Shown one piece after another: positions 25,045 to 33,688 of a DNA stretch of 64,000 nt. The notes beneath the pieces are model-generated. The model had not been told where the DNA came from. It saw only the letters and a program-made list of their open reading frames with translations, and ran no database searches. The position numbers were made by a program, and so were the translations under genes. Source of the DNA: Deltaproteobacteria bacterium. Lineage in GTDB: Bacteria; Desulfobacterota; Binatia; UBA1149; SPBQ01. Positions within the stretch are counted from its first letter, which is position 1; the number at the start of each line of letters is the position of its first letter. Where the stretch lies: NCBI GenBank assembly GCA_029262375.1, contig JAJCZM010000039.1:62001-126000 (forward strand), given 5' to 3'.

Positions 25045-25649
25045 GAGCCGTCCTCCATCGTAATACTGCTGATCAACGGATTGATCTTGAGCATATAGCT
25101 CTGTCGAGAACGATCGTCCTCGAATACGAGTTCGATGTCACCGCCGCTCGAGCTACCGGTTGGGAAGAAATCGAACGAAATCGTTCCGAGTTCCTCGAGA
25201 TCCGTTCGCCGCCCGCCGACGATTTCGCCAAAGCTCGCGTGCTCCGGCAACTTCACACGCTTGACGTCGTCGGTCTCTGCATCGTCAGCGATCCCGGCAC
25301 GGTCGTCCACGAACTCGAGTTCGCCATCGGGGCCGTACGATTTCTTTTTTGGCTTAACGAGTCCGTATTCGCCATCATCAGGCCAAACTCGCAGTTCGAC
25401 GCGCCGTCGCTCGAAAACCGACCGGCTGGATGCCTCACGAACGGCTGACACAAAGTGCTGCAGAGTTGTTCGAACCTCGCGTTGGCGCCGTCCGGCCCCG
25501 ACGCTGGGAAGCACGACGGCCGCCGCGATCGCCATCACGACCATGACGAAGACGAGTTCAAGCAACGTGAAACCACGCTGCCTGAACCGAATTCGCCTAG
25601 TCGTTCGTGGATATGTCGGCGTCGTTTTCGTCACCGCCTCTTCGTCCAT
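25041..25649 (-). CDS. gspH: Type II secretion minor pseudopilin GspH
   Basis: The chosen ATG at 25649 gives 202 residues. A leader of about 26 residues ends in Gly before FTLLELVFVMVVMAIAAAVV, with Glu5 conserved. The globular domain includes LQHFVSAVREASSRSVFERR, the usual GspH pattern of a helix before a beta domain. The gene starts 53 bases before the gspG stop, in a different frame; a GTG at 25634 would shorten the overlap but has a poorly placed ribosome site. It ends in a GTGA overlap with gspI. An in-frame upstream extension to 25799 lies entirely over gspG and is not credible. Confidence 0.87.
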   Translation of the reverse strand: MDEEAVTKTTPTYPRTTRRIRFRQRGFTLLELVFVMVVMAIAAAVVLPSVGAGRRQREVRTTLQHFVSAVREASSRSVFERRRVELRVWPDDGEYGLVKPKKKSYGPDGELEFVDDRAGIADDAETDDVKRVKLPEHASFGEIVGGRRTDLEELGTISFDFFPTGSSSGGDIELVFEDDRSRQSYMLKINPLISSITMEDGS

Positions 25650-26034
25650 CCGCCCCCAAACACACGATCTCATAGTCGCCACCGCCGCCGTCACCGGGAC
25701 CGGCGTACTCAAACTGAGCACCCCAAGGATCCTTCGGCAGCTTGCCGCCCTTGATGTACGGACCATCCCACATATCGAGACCGGACGGCTGGTCGACAAG
25801 CGCCTGCAGCCCCTCCGACGTCGACGGATATCGCCCGGTGTCGAGCGCGTAGGAATCCAGTGCCGTGCCGAGTGCGCTCATCTGCGTCTTCGCGATACCG
25901 ATTCGTGCTTTGTTCGAAGTACCGAAGAAGTTCGGCAAAACCATCGAAGCCAGCAAGCCGAGGATCACCATCACAACCAGCAGCTCAACCAGCGTGAACC
26001 CTCGCTGTCGTGTGCGCCTATCTACTCGCCTCAT
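25597..26034 (-). CDS. gspG: Type II secretion major pseudopilin GspG
   Basis: GspG polymerises into the pseudopilus. In 145 residues, a basic leader MRRVDRRTRQRG precedes FTLVELLVVMVILGLLASMV with Glu5. The family block DSYALDTGRYPSTSEGLQAL and the calcium-site region near the C-terminus (YEIVCLGADGRRGGDEN) clearly mark GspG. The ATG at 26034 has GGAGG about 11 bases upstream; an ATG at 26058 would lengthen the leader without family support. It lies 40 bases after gspF. Its 3' 53 bases are shared with the start of gspH. The C-terminal residues DADISTND extend slightly beyond the family end. Confidence 0.93.
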   Translation of the reverse strand: MRRVDRRTRQRGFTLVELLVVMVILGLLASMVLPNFFGTSNKARIGIAKTQMSALGTALDSYALDTGRYPSTSEGLQALVDQPSGLDMWDGPYIKGGKLPKDPWGAQFEYAGPGDGGGGDYEIVCLGADGRRGGDENDADISTND

Positions 26035-26074
26035 AACTACAAATTCCTCCTGAAACATTTCATAACGAGACCCG

Positions 26075-27316
26075 TTAGAACGTCATCTCGTTGACACTGA
26101 ACACGGCTGACATCATCGAGATCACGATGAAGCCCGCCACCAAGCCCATTATCAGCAGCATCGCCGGTTCGAGCAGGTTCATGAGCCTGCGTAGTAAATT
26201 CGACACGTCCTGATCGTAATGTTCGGCAACGATGAGCAGCATGTCATCGAGACGCCCGGTGTCTTCACCCACGGCAACCATCTGAAGCGACAGAGCCGGA
26301 AATACGCCGGTCCTTTCGAGCGGCCCCGAAAGCCCTTTCCCCTCACTGACGTCCCTCTGCGCAGCGGAGACCGCGGTAGAGATGAGAGTGTTGCTCAGTA
26401 CGGCACGTACGATGTCGAGCGACTGCAGAAGGGGGACCCCGCTCTTGAGCATCGTCCCCAACGTGCGCGCGAACCGCGCGACTTCGACTTTTCTAATGAG
26501 ATCCCCGAACAGCGGCATCTTGAGCTGCGCTCGGTGATAGTTGAGCAAGCCGGCCGAGTTCGATGTGTAGCGTTTGAACGCGAGCCGCGCGGCGACCAGC
26601 AGCAACCCCACGATCCACCAATACGTCTTCAGCCCATCGCTCACCGTCATCACGAATTGGGTCGAAGCGGGAAGTGCCGCCCCGACGTCGGCGAAGATCA
26701 CGGTGAACTTCGGAAGAACGTACGTGAGCAAGATGGTGATGGAGCCGCCCCCCACAATGCCGAGGATCAGCGGGTACGTCATAGCTGACTTCAGCTCGTC
26801 TCTGACCTTCTCGGAGTTCTCCAAATACTCAGCCAAGCGTTCGAGCACCGATTCGATCACGCCGCCGGCTTCACCGGCGCGAATCATATTCACGTATATT
26901 GGTGGAAAAACAGTGTCGTGCAGGGCCAACGCGTCCGAGAGCGATTTACCTTCTTGAACGTTCGTAAGAACGTTGCCGACAATATCTTTGAGCGCCTCGT
27001 TCTCTGTAAGCGTGGACAGACTCTGCAGACTGCGGTCCAGAGGCATGCCCGCTTGCAGGAGCGTCGCGAGTTCGCGCGTGAAGATCATCAGATCGCGAGA
27101 GCGAACCTTCTTGCGCCGCAGACTGATGGACCCCAGTGACGAAAGATCAAACGAGAAACCTTTCCCGCCGGCCCCGGCCGAGCCGGCCTTGACCGACAGC
27201 GGGATATATCCCTGGCTTCGCAGGTTCGAGATCACCGCTGCTTCGCCGTCAGCCTCCATGACGCCTTCGACGATTCGGCCTTCAGATGTGGTCGCTCGAT
27301 AACTAAACGGAGGCAT
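26075..27316 (-). CDS. gspF: Type II secretion inner-membrane platform protein GspF
   Basis: GspF is the polytopic core of the T2SS inner-membrane platform. Starting at ATG 27316, the 413-residue protein opens MPPFSYRATTSEGRIVEG, the usual GspF/PilC N-terminus. It has the two homologous cytoplasmic helical bundles (about 70-170 and 270-370) separated by membrane helices. Motifs include LATLLQAGMPLDRSLQSL and LGTMLKSGVPLLQSLDIVR, and it ends in a last hydrophobic helix. A longer frame reaching 27388 lacks family character. This is the first gene of the T2SS operon here. The ATPase gspE, normally immediately upstream, is instead at 39450-41198 beyond the glycosyltransferase island. The 205-base region before gspF must hold the operon promoter; none was certain. 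Confidence 0.95.
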   Translation of the reverse strand: MPPFSYRATTSEGRIVEGVMEADGEAAVISNLRSQGYIPLSVKAGSAGAGGKGFSFDLSSLGSISLRRKKVRSRDLMIFTRELATLLQAGMPLDRSLQSLSTLTENEALKDIVGNVLTNVQEGKSLSDALALHDTVFPPIYVNMIRAGEAGGVIESVLERLAEYLENSEKVRDELKSAMTYPLILGIVGGGSITILLTYVLPKFTVIFADVGAALPASTQFVMTVSDGLKTYWWIVGLLLVAARLAFKRYTSNSAGLLNYHRAQLKMPLFGDLIRKVEVARFARTLGTMLKSGVPLLQSLDIVRAVLSNTLISTAVSAAQRDVSEGKGLSGPLERTGVFPALSLQMVAVGEDTGRLDDMLLIVAEHYDQDVSNLLRRLMNLLEPAMLLIMGLVAGFIVISMMSAVFSVNEMTF

Positions 27317-27521
27317 ATTCTCGCAGTTCCAACAGCCGGCCGGGTCTTGGCCGCATGCGCTGCCGACTTGTCCGGTCCATTTTGACAATCCCGGCTAGTC
27401 CGGGCGCCGTGGCCAATTTCTCTATCTTATCATGCAGCCCGGTAATGCCCACGGCGCATATGATGGACGAAGGCTTGAGTGGAGCTCGCACGCCTTAGTA
27501 AGACGCCCGAGGGGGGCCAAC

Positions 27522-28649
27522 TTATTCACCGTGGATGGCAGACTCACAGGCCACCGCCAGGGGCTCCACGGCATTTGCCACGGCAGTCGCCACCGATTCC
27601 GACGATTGCCGCGACGCGTCGGCGCCGGGTGCTCTTGCCAGCGCGACCGACAAGGCGCGTGAAAGCGGATCCACCTCCCCCGCCTCGACGAGCACCCCGC
27701 CTGCACGACGGGCCTGGTCTCCCAAGCCGCCGGTGTCGCTGGCAATGACCGCTACCCCGGCAGCGACCGCCGTACTGAGGAGTCCACTCTGCGACGCATG
27801 CAGGTACGGCAGCACTAGGACATCTGCGGCGACGATCCAGGCGGCCAGCTCTTCGTCGTCCTGGTATCGATCGACAACCCTTACGCACGACGAGCGCCGA
27901 CGGCGGGCCACGGCATCCTGCAATCGCCCCTGCCCTAGATAACTCTCTCCCACGATAGCGAGTGCCGCGAGGTTAGGGAGCACCGCTCGATCCCAGGCGT
28001 CGAGCAGAATCTCGATGCCCTTGTAGCGCCGCGCGTGGCCGGCGAACAGAGCCAATCGCGCACCGGTGCGAAGCCCCAGCCGTCGGCGCGCCTCGGCACG
28101 ATTCATCTTCGCGATAGCCGGCAGCAGAACCGGCATCGCTACAATTCGGCGGTGCGAGTTGGGCAGCAGTGCGCCGAGCTCATCTGCGACCGGTTGCGAG
28201 TGACATACCAATAGATCGGCCTCGCCGAGTGCGCGCCGCGTTGCACGCTTCCACCCCGGGTACCCCTCATGCGGCCGCGCGTTGTGACACACGGCAATCA
28301 CCGGCACGTCGACATGGCGAACGAGCGTTGCAATCAGACGCGAGAAGAACGGGTGCCACCACTGAAAGACGACTCGATCGCAGCGCTCGCCACGCAACGC
28401 CCGACGCGCCGACAACCACGAGAACGGATTGAGCGCGTCGATCAAGATCACCTCGGTAGCCGGTATACCAGAGATAGAAACCGGCACCGTCTCGCTCTTG
28501 CCCGGAAACAGTCCCGGTGGATACAGTCGAGAAAACCCGACGCGTACGAGTTCGTGCCCGCGCGCGACAAGGGCGGACTCGAGCGCAGCAGTATGTGCGG
28601 AGATACCACCCCGAAGCGGCAGTCGCGGTGCAATGACAGCGATACGCAT
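27522..28649 (-). CDS. Glycosyltransferase family 4-like protein
   Basis: This 375-residue GT-B glycosyltransferase has MRIAVIAPRLPLRGGISAHT as N-terminal nucleotide-fold strand and glycine loop. The second half contains LALFAGHARRYKGIEILLDAW and the acceptor/nucleotide region VLVLPYLHASQSGLLSTAVAAG, followed by a variant of the E(x7)E region. These are GT4 features. It likely adds a sugar to a lipid-linked glycan on the cytoplasmic face. The ATG at 28649 lies one base after the stop of the 1078-residue membrane protein gene, so it is part of that transcript. An in-frame start at 28706 would overlap that gene and is less likely. Donor and acceptor cannot be predicted. Confidence 0.82.
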   Translation of the reverse strand: MRIAVIAPRLPLRGGISAHTAALESALVARGHELVRVGFSRLYPPGLFPGKSETVPVSISGIPATEVILIDALNPFSWLSARRALRGERCDRVVFQWWHPFFSRLIATLVRHVDVPVIAVCHNARPHEGYPGWKRATRRALGEADLLVCHSQPVADELGALLPNSHRRIVAMPVLLPAIAKMNRAEARRRLGLRTGARLALFAGHARRYKGIEILLDAWDRAVLPNLAALAIVGESYLGQGRLQDAVARRRRSSCVRVVDRYQDDEELAAWIVAADVLVLPYLHASQSGLLSTAVAAGVAVIASDTGGLGDQARRAGGVLVEAGEVDPLSRALSVALARAPGADASRQSSESVATAVANAVEPLAVACESAIHGE

Positions 28650-28650
28650 G

Positions 28651-31600
28651 TCAATCGGAGCGCTCGAGACCTTCGGAAAGATAGGAAGCCAGAAGCGCAG
28701 TCGCATCGGGGTCGGACGGGACCAATCTCATAAACCCCTCGAGCAATTCCACGGCGTCCTTGCGCATGCCGTCTTCGTCGAGCATGCGAGCCCGCTCGAG
28801 ATAGCCCCAACTCCGGTAGCGGTCCATCGCAATCGCTCGATCGAGAAACACACGCGCGTAGCCGCGTGCGCCGAGCCGTTTCGCGGCGTTCGCGAGTATC
28901 GTATACGCGTCGGAATAGTCGTCATCGAGGCGTAGCGCTTGCCACGCGTGCCAGATGGCCTGCGGGTAGGCTTTCCGGCGCAACTCAGCCCACGCCAAGC
29001 ATCCGCGGGCCCACGCGCTGTTCGAATCGCTCTCGACCGCGGTTTCGTACGCGACGAGCGCCCCTACAAACTCCCCCTGCGAATCTTGAATGAGCCCGTA
29101 CTCGATCCACGGCACCGGCTCCGCGTCCAACATCGAAACAGCATAGCGCAGCACGGCGCGCGCGTCGCCGCTGCGACCGACATCATCGAGCATTTCCGCG
29201 AGCGCTACGGTACTCGCGCCCCTCAGCGGATACTCGCGCACCAGTTGCATCGCCGACCCGAGGGAGCGCTGCGCCTGTGGCCACTGCGGCTCGGCGAGAC
29301 TGTCCCATCCATCGTCGCACGACTGCGGATCGGCGCGCACACGCACATCGGACAGCCCGAAAGAAACGCCGACCATCGAGCGCACGCGCATGAATACGGT
29401 GCTGCGCCTTCCTGCCGAGAGCGGCACGACCAACGGCTTCTTGTGGCGAGCCACCAGTCGGTGGTGCACGTCGTCCACCACAACCTCAAACACTTCACGT
29501 CGCCCCGTCGGCAGATACGGCACGATCTCGAGGATCTCGAGATCACAGCGCGCGGCGAGGTTAAGCACAACCCGCACTTCCGTCGCGGCATCCTCCCACA
29601 ACTCTCCGCCGCCGGTCCAAACGGGGAACGATGTCGACCCTAATGCCACCGGCACCGGTGCAACCGCGACGCGCGCGCCGGGATAGCGAACAGCACTGCC
29701 GACTACCGCGAGCCCCTCGCGCCGCTTCGCCGGCGAAGTGACATCGAAGACGTCGGCCCAGAAAGCCGCCCCTTCGCCGCTCGAAGGACCGTCGGCGGAG
29801 CGCGCTTCCATGTCCTGCTCGGAGCGCGCAAGCGCAGCCACGAAGAAGTCGTCATTCGCGAATACGAACTGCGACCCTTCCGGCAGTGCCGCCAACAGCA
29901 CGTCTGCATCGAAGTGCGGTGTACGGCGATCAGGCGTCGTCGACAATAGCGCGAACCCTGCCCCGGCCGATCCGCGCAACCAACGCGCCTCGCTACCGGC
30001 GGTGATCCAGCTACGGCGGAAGACCGCATGCGTGAGACCGTACTCGCCCGCCAAACGGCCGCGGCGCTCCGGACCGGCATCTGCGGCATAGAAATCAGAG
30101 CGCGCGCGCAATCTCTTGTAGGCAGACGCTTCATCCTTGGAGAATACCAGCGTCGAGCGCTCAGCCATTGCCAGCGTCGAGTGCCCGGTAAATGCCGGTA
30201 TGAGACGCGAGATGCCCGTTTCGCCGACGACACGGCTGCCACGCGGCAACGTCGCAAGAAAGTCATACAGATGCTTCGTCGTGCCGCGTGGTCCACCCTC
30301 TCGCGAGGCCGGGTGCTCGCGCATGTCGCGGCGCAGGCGATCTGCCGCCACCGGCACCACTGCTACGAGAGCGAGAAGAAACACGACGGCGAGACGGGCA
30401 GCGCTCGCCAGTGTAAATCTAGCGTTCGTCATAGTGTCAAACGCAGCCGCCAGGAGTAGCGGCACGGGAACCAACCAACCGACACGATACACCATCCAGG
30501 GAACCATCACGCTACCCACCGCACTCGCGACGCCGGGCAAGAAGATCAGCGCGCACGGCATCAGAGTCAGCACAAAAACGACACGGAATGCGTGCTCTCG
30601 CCGGCGCATCCAACATACGATGAAACCAACGACGGCAATCGCCGCAATCGGACCGAAGACCGCACCGGGATGGACGATGTACCACTCGCTGAGCGGACGA
30701 ACCAGGCGCTCCAAGCTCAGATGCGCAATCACCACCGGGTTGTCGCTGTACGCTAGAGAAATGTGTTGCGCATCGAACCGCGCACTCAGCACCATCGCCT
30801 GACCGATCGGATAGAGCAGTGGCGGCGCGGCCGTGGAAACCACAGCGAGCGCGCGGCCGACGCCGATCGCACCGGAGAAAAGCTCTGCAAGCACCAGCGT
30901 ACCGACGCCGATCATGCCGACGCCGTACACCAAGCTGTGCGTGCTGCAGACCGCCACCGAGGCAAGCAGGATCAACACGCCGACGAGCGGTCGCATTCCC
31001 ACGCGTAGTCCGAACAGCACCGCCGACAGCAACACCGGAACGAGGACCAATCCGGCAACGAATTTGTCCTGATGAAGGCGCGTGAAGAACGGCAGCGCCT
31101 CGGTGCCGTACAGCCACAAGGGCACAGCGAGTACGGCGAATCGGCGCACGATCGCGGGCTGATCGGCGAACACCGTCCGAGCCAACAAGGCGGACGCTGA
31201 AACGACCATGACGCAGACGAAAGCCGCCAGCGGCCCCGACTGCATGGCCACCGCCTCGCCCACGCGACCTTCCAGAACGAGCGACTGCACGATGTACCAG
31301 CTGTTCCACAAGAATCGCGGATGCGGCTGCGCGCTACCGAGCAGTGGTTCTGCGAACGTAAGCCTTGGGCTCTCAAGATAGGAGCGGACGAACGACAGAT
31401 CCCACCAGTCGTCCACCGTCGCTCCCGCATGCATCGACACGACAGGAAGCAGGACCGCGACCGCGCAGGCGAACGCGCCCCAGTCCCACGCTGTCGGCGA
31501 CGGCCGCGCATGCGCGGGGGGCTCGCTCTCGCGTAACGAGCGTACAAGTGCGATCAGTCCGATGAGTGCAAGGACGGCAGCATAAAACGTGCGTGCCGCC

Positions 31601-31887
31601 GAGAACGCCGTCTCAGCCAAGAAGAACGGCAGGATGCAAGGCGCGATCGTCGCAACCGAGATCGCGAACGCGAACGCCGGTGTACCGGGGCCGCGAACGA
31701 TCGCATCCAAAGGGCTTTCATCAGCGCCATCGTCGGCACTTTCCACAACGCCGCCCAGTATCGTTGCGCCGGGAAGCCAGGCCACGCCGGCAAGCACCAG
31801 CCACATCGGCACGCTCGGCCATAGCCCTGCAAGTCCGGCCATGCCGAATCCGACCAACGCCACCGAGCGGACTGCCTGAATGTTCAC
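28651..31887 (-). CDS. Large polytopic membrane protein with C-terminal TPR repeats, function unknown
   Basis: This 1078-residue protein is not assigned to a known family. Residues 1-540 contain about 12-14 hydrophobic segments, in the style of GT-C glycosyltransferases or polymerases. Between them lies a loop with WWDLSFVRSYLESPRL and a segment of Trp/Tyr/His-rich loops. Residues about 545-880 are soluble, with beta-rich patches such as VVLNLAARCDLEILEIVPYL. Residues about 885-1078 are TPR-like helices: EYPLRGASTVALAEMLDDVG, AWARGCLAWAELRRKAYPQA and YSDAYTILANAAKRLGARGY. A periplasm-facing glycosyl- or polymer-transferring role with a TPR scaffold is plausible. It starts at GTG 31887, three bases after the phosphodiesterase-family gene, and ends just before a GT4 gene. 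Confidence 0.72.
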   Translation of the reverse strand: MNIQAVRSVALVGFGMAGLAGLWPSVPMWLVLAGVAWLPGATILGGVVESADDGADESPLDAIVRGPGTPAFAFAISVATIAPCILPFFLAETAFSAARTFYAAVLALIGLIALVRSLRESEPPAHARPSPTAWDWGAFACAVAVLLPVVSMHAGATVDDWWDLSFVRSYLESPRLTFAEPLLGSAQPHPRFLWNSWYIVQSLVLEGRVGEAVAMQSGPLAAFVCVMVVSASALLARTVFADQPAIVRRFAVLAVPLWLYGTEALPFFTRLHQDKFVAGLVLVPVLLSAVLFGLRVGMRPLVGVLILLASVAVCSTHSLVYGVGMIGVGTLVLAELFSGAIGVGRALAVVSTAAPPLLYPIGQAMVLSARFDAQHISLAYSDNPVVIAHLSLERLVRPLSEWYIVHPGAVFGPIAAIAVVGFIVCWMRRREHAFRVVFVLTLMPCALIFLPGVASAVGSVMVPWMVYRVGWLVPVPLLLAAAFDTMTNARFTLASAARLAVVFLLALVAVVPVAADRLRRDMREHPASREGGPRGTTKHLYDFLATLPRGSRVVGETGISRLIPAFTGHSTLAMAERSTLVFSKDEASAYKRLRARSDFYAADAGPERRGRLAGEYGLTHAVFRRSWITAGSEARWLRGSAGAGFALLSTTPDRRTPHFDADVLLAALPEGSQFVFANDDFFVAALARSEQDMEARSADGPSSGEGAAFWADVFDVTSPAKRREGLAVVGSAVRYPGARVAVAPVPVALGSTSFPVWTGGGELWEDAATEVRVVLNLAARCDLEILEIVPYLPTGRREVFEVVVDDVHHRLVARHKKPLVVPLSAGRRSTVFMRVRSMVGVSFGLSDVRVRADPQSCDDGWDSLAEPQWPQAQRSLGSAMQLVREYPLRGASTVALAEMLDDVGRSGDARAVLRYAVSMLDAEPVPWIEYGLIQDSQGEFVGALVAYETAVESDSNSAWARGCLAWAELRRKAYPQAIWHAWQALRLDDDYSDAYTILANAAKRLGARGYARVFLDRAIAMDRYRSWGYLERARMLDEDGMRKDAVELLEGFMRLVPSDPDATALLASYLSEGLERSD

Positions 31888-31890
31888 GGC

Positions 31891-33564
31891 TTAGTTCATG
31901 TAACCGAGGTCGCGAAGTCGATCCATGATCTCTTCCTCTTCCTCGGCGTCGTACTCGCGGCGATCAACGGAACTCGACGAGGTCGCGTCGCCGCCGATGT
32001 GCACGGCATGTGATCCTACGTGGTCGGCGGTCATGATGTCTACGAGCGGGGATCCGTCCATGTCCTCGGGGATCTGCAGGCCCAACCAGTACAGCACGGT
32101 CGGCGCAATGTCGGTCAACGACGCGTTATCGAAGCGACGCCCTTTCTCGATGCCGGGACCGGCTGCGATCAACAGACCGTCGGGGCGATGCATACCCGAG
32201 TATCGATAGGTACGGTCCCAGATACGGCTCGAGCCGAAGTCAGACAGGCCATAGAAGATATCGCTCGGATCGCGCGGTGTAAGAATAAGATCCGGCGCTT
32301 CCTCGAAGCGTTCTCCCGAGTACACGTCCTCGCGGCGGATACAGTCGCCAACGATGGGTCGACCCAGTTCCGGATCAACATAGCCGGACACCGCCTCGAT
32401 GAGTTCTTCACGAACTCGCTCGTAGTCCTCGGGCCGAACGGCCCCCTGCGGCTCCCGCCCCTTCATGTTCAGATATATCGAGCCATAGTGTCGTCCGAAC
32501 GAGTACGCTTGCGTGCGACGCCAATCAACGTTCATGAACGAAAGGAAAAACTTCTTCAGTAGCGCATCGAACGAATAGACGTTCTTATACTCGGCGTGTT
32601 TTGCCAACCCGAGGCGATCGGCCAAACGATGTACGTTGCGAAGCGTGAAGCCACGTCGGAAAGCGAAGGCCTTGAGCCGGGTCGCAAGATCGTCGCTCAA
32701 CACGATGTAGCCAAGGCGTAGCAATAGATTGTTGAGAACGACGAACCGGCTGGCGCGCCCCATGCCGTGGTCGGAGACGATCGCCACACGCGCGTCGTCC
32801 CCGAACGCTTCGATCAACTGACCGATATCGCGATCGAGCCGGCTGAAGTAGCGGATGACTTCCCCTGCCCGATCCTCGCCGTGCGTACTGCCCTCGTTCC
32901 AGGGATGCTCGGGATCGATGTAGTGCCACAGCTGATGGAGGACACGATCGGTATCGAAGTACACCGGCATGAAGAAGTCGTGATCGTCACGCTGCATCAG
33001 ATACATGTTCGCTTTCGTGAGCATGTCGAGCAGACCATCGCACGCCCCGAAGAACGCATCGCGCCGCGACTCCGCGAACGTTTCTGCGGGATAGATTCGG
33101 TAGTCACCGACGTGCTCATCTAGTTCGCGCGCGATCTCGCGCGGCCACGTAAAATCCTTGGCGTAGTACGGTGTCATCCAGCCGCTCACCAAAACCCCGT
33201 TGACCTCTTCTACCGGATAAGAGATCGGGAGATTGACGATTCCCACTTTGCGGCCTGCCTCGCCGATGAGCGACCAGAGAGTCTTGCCGCTACGCATCGT
33301 CGTGTTGACGGGCGGGAATACGTACGACCCCGCACGGCGATAGAGGAAATCGTAGATACCTGTCTTCCCCGGATTCTTTCCGGTCGACAGCGACGTCCAT
33401 GCGGGACCGGAGGTAGGTGGCATCGTCGATGCCAGTGGACCGGAGACACCACGCTCCATCAGACGCGCGAGGTTCGGCAGGTGGCCGGCATCCGCCCAAC
33501 GACGAATGAGGTCGTAGGGAACCCCATCGAGGCCGATGACCATTACTCGCTCGCGGTCTTGCAT
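31891..33564 (-). CDS. Alkaline phosphatase-superfamily protein (type I phosphodiesterase/nucleotide pyrophosphatase-like)
   Basis: This 557-residue protein of the alkaline phosphatase superfamily shows metal-site motifs in order: MVIGLDGVPYDL (Asp13), PPTSGPAWTSLSTGK with the candidate Thr nucleophile near residue 51, VYFDTDRVLHQLWHY, and IVSDHGMGR. No signal peptide is visible, so it may be cytoplasmic. Close relatives are annotated type I phosphodiesterase/nucleotide pyrophosphatase. It lies in the polysaccharide island, before the large TPR membrane protein with which it shares 3-base spacing. That suggests phosphate-group trimming or transfer on the polymer, but no substrate can be named. 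It has its own promoter and a GAGGTG ribosome site. Confidence 0.83.
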   Translation of the reverse strand: MQDRERVMVIGLDGVPYDLIRRWADAGHLPNLARLMERGVSGPLASTMPPTSGPAWTSLSTGKNPGKTGIYDFLYRRAGSYVFPPVNTTMRSGKTLWSLIGEAGRKVGIVNLPISYPVEEVNGVLVSGWMTPYYAKDFTWPREIARELDEHVGDYRIYPAETFAESRRDAFFGACDGLLDMLTKANMYLMQRDDHDFFMPVYFDTDRVLHQLWHYIDPEHPWNEGSTHGEDRAGEVIRYFSRLDRDIGQLIEAFGDDARVAIVSDHGMGRASRFVVLNNLLLRLGYIVLSDDLATRLKAFAFRRGFTLRNVHRLADRLGLAKHAEYKNVYSFDALLKKFFLSFMNVDWRRTQAYSFGRHYGSIYLNMKGREPQGAVRPEDYERVREELIEAVSGYVDPELGRPIVGDCIRREDVYSGERFEEAPDLILTPRDPSDIFYGLSDFGSSRIWDRTYRYSGMHRPDGLLIAAGPGIEKGRRFDNASLTDIAPTVLYWLGLQIPEDMDGSPLVDIMTADHVGSHAVHIGGDATSSSSVDRREYDAEEEEEIMDRLRDLGYMN

Positions 33565-33596
33565 GGAAAAGGCACCTCGTCGTGAGGCGCAGCCGG

Positions 33597-33625
33597 ATAC
33601 TAGTGTGCGGGTCTCAGGTTCTCAA
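33597..33625 (-). promoter_or_regulatory. Sigma-70-type promoter for the phosphodiesterase-membrane/TPR-GT4 unit
   Basis: On the minus strand TTGAGA (33625-33620) and TAGTAT (33602-33597) are separated by 17 bases. The predicted start of transcription is near 33590, about 25 bases before the ATG at 33564. This separates the three-gene unit from the upstream glycosyltransferase/exporter genes. Confidence 0.68.
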
Positions 33626-33628
33626 CTG

Positions 33629-33688
33629 ACGGGCGGCGCTCTGCTCGAACGGGCTTCGCCCTAGTCGAACGGGCGGCGCCTGAATCGT
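33629..33688. repeat. Three imperfect copies of a 20-base tandem repeat
   Basis: Three copies begin with ACGGGC(GG/TT)CGC and are spaced exactly 20 bases apart at 33629, 33649 and 33669. The third copy encodes the last residues of the GT4 gene, and its stop codon (TAG at 33663-33661) falls in the second copy. A period of 20 is not a multiple of three, so gain or loss would shift the reading frame. Confidence 0.7.

Noticed and set aside
27317-27521. Promoter or small RNA in the 205-base gap before gspF
   Set aside because: A TAAGAT element has no matching -35 at 16-18 bases, and a 62-codon frame there lacks any protein character.
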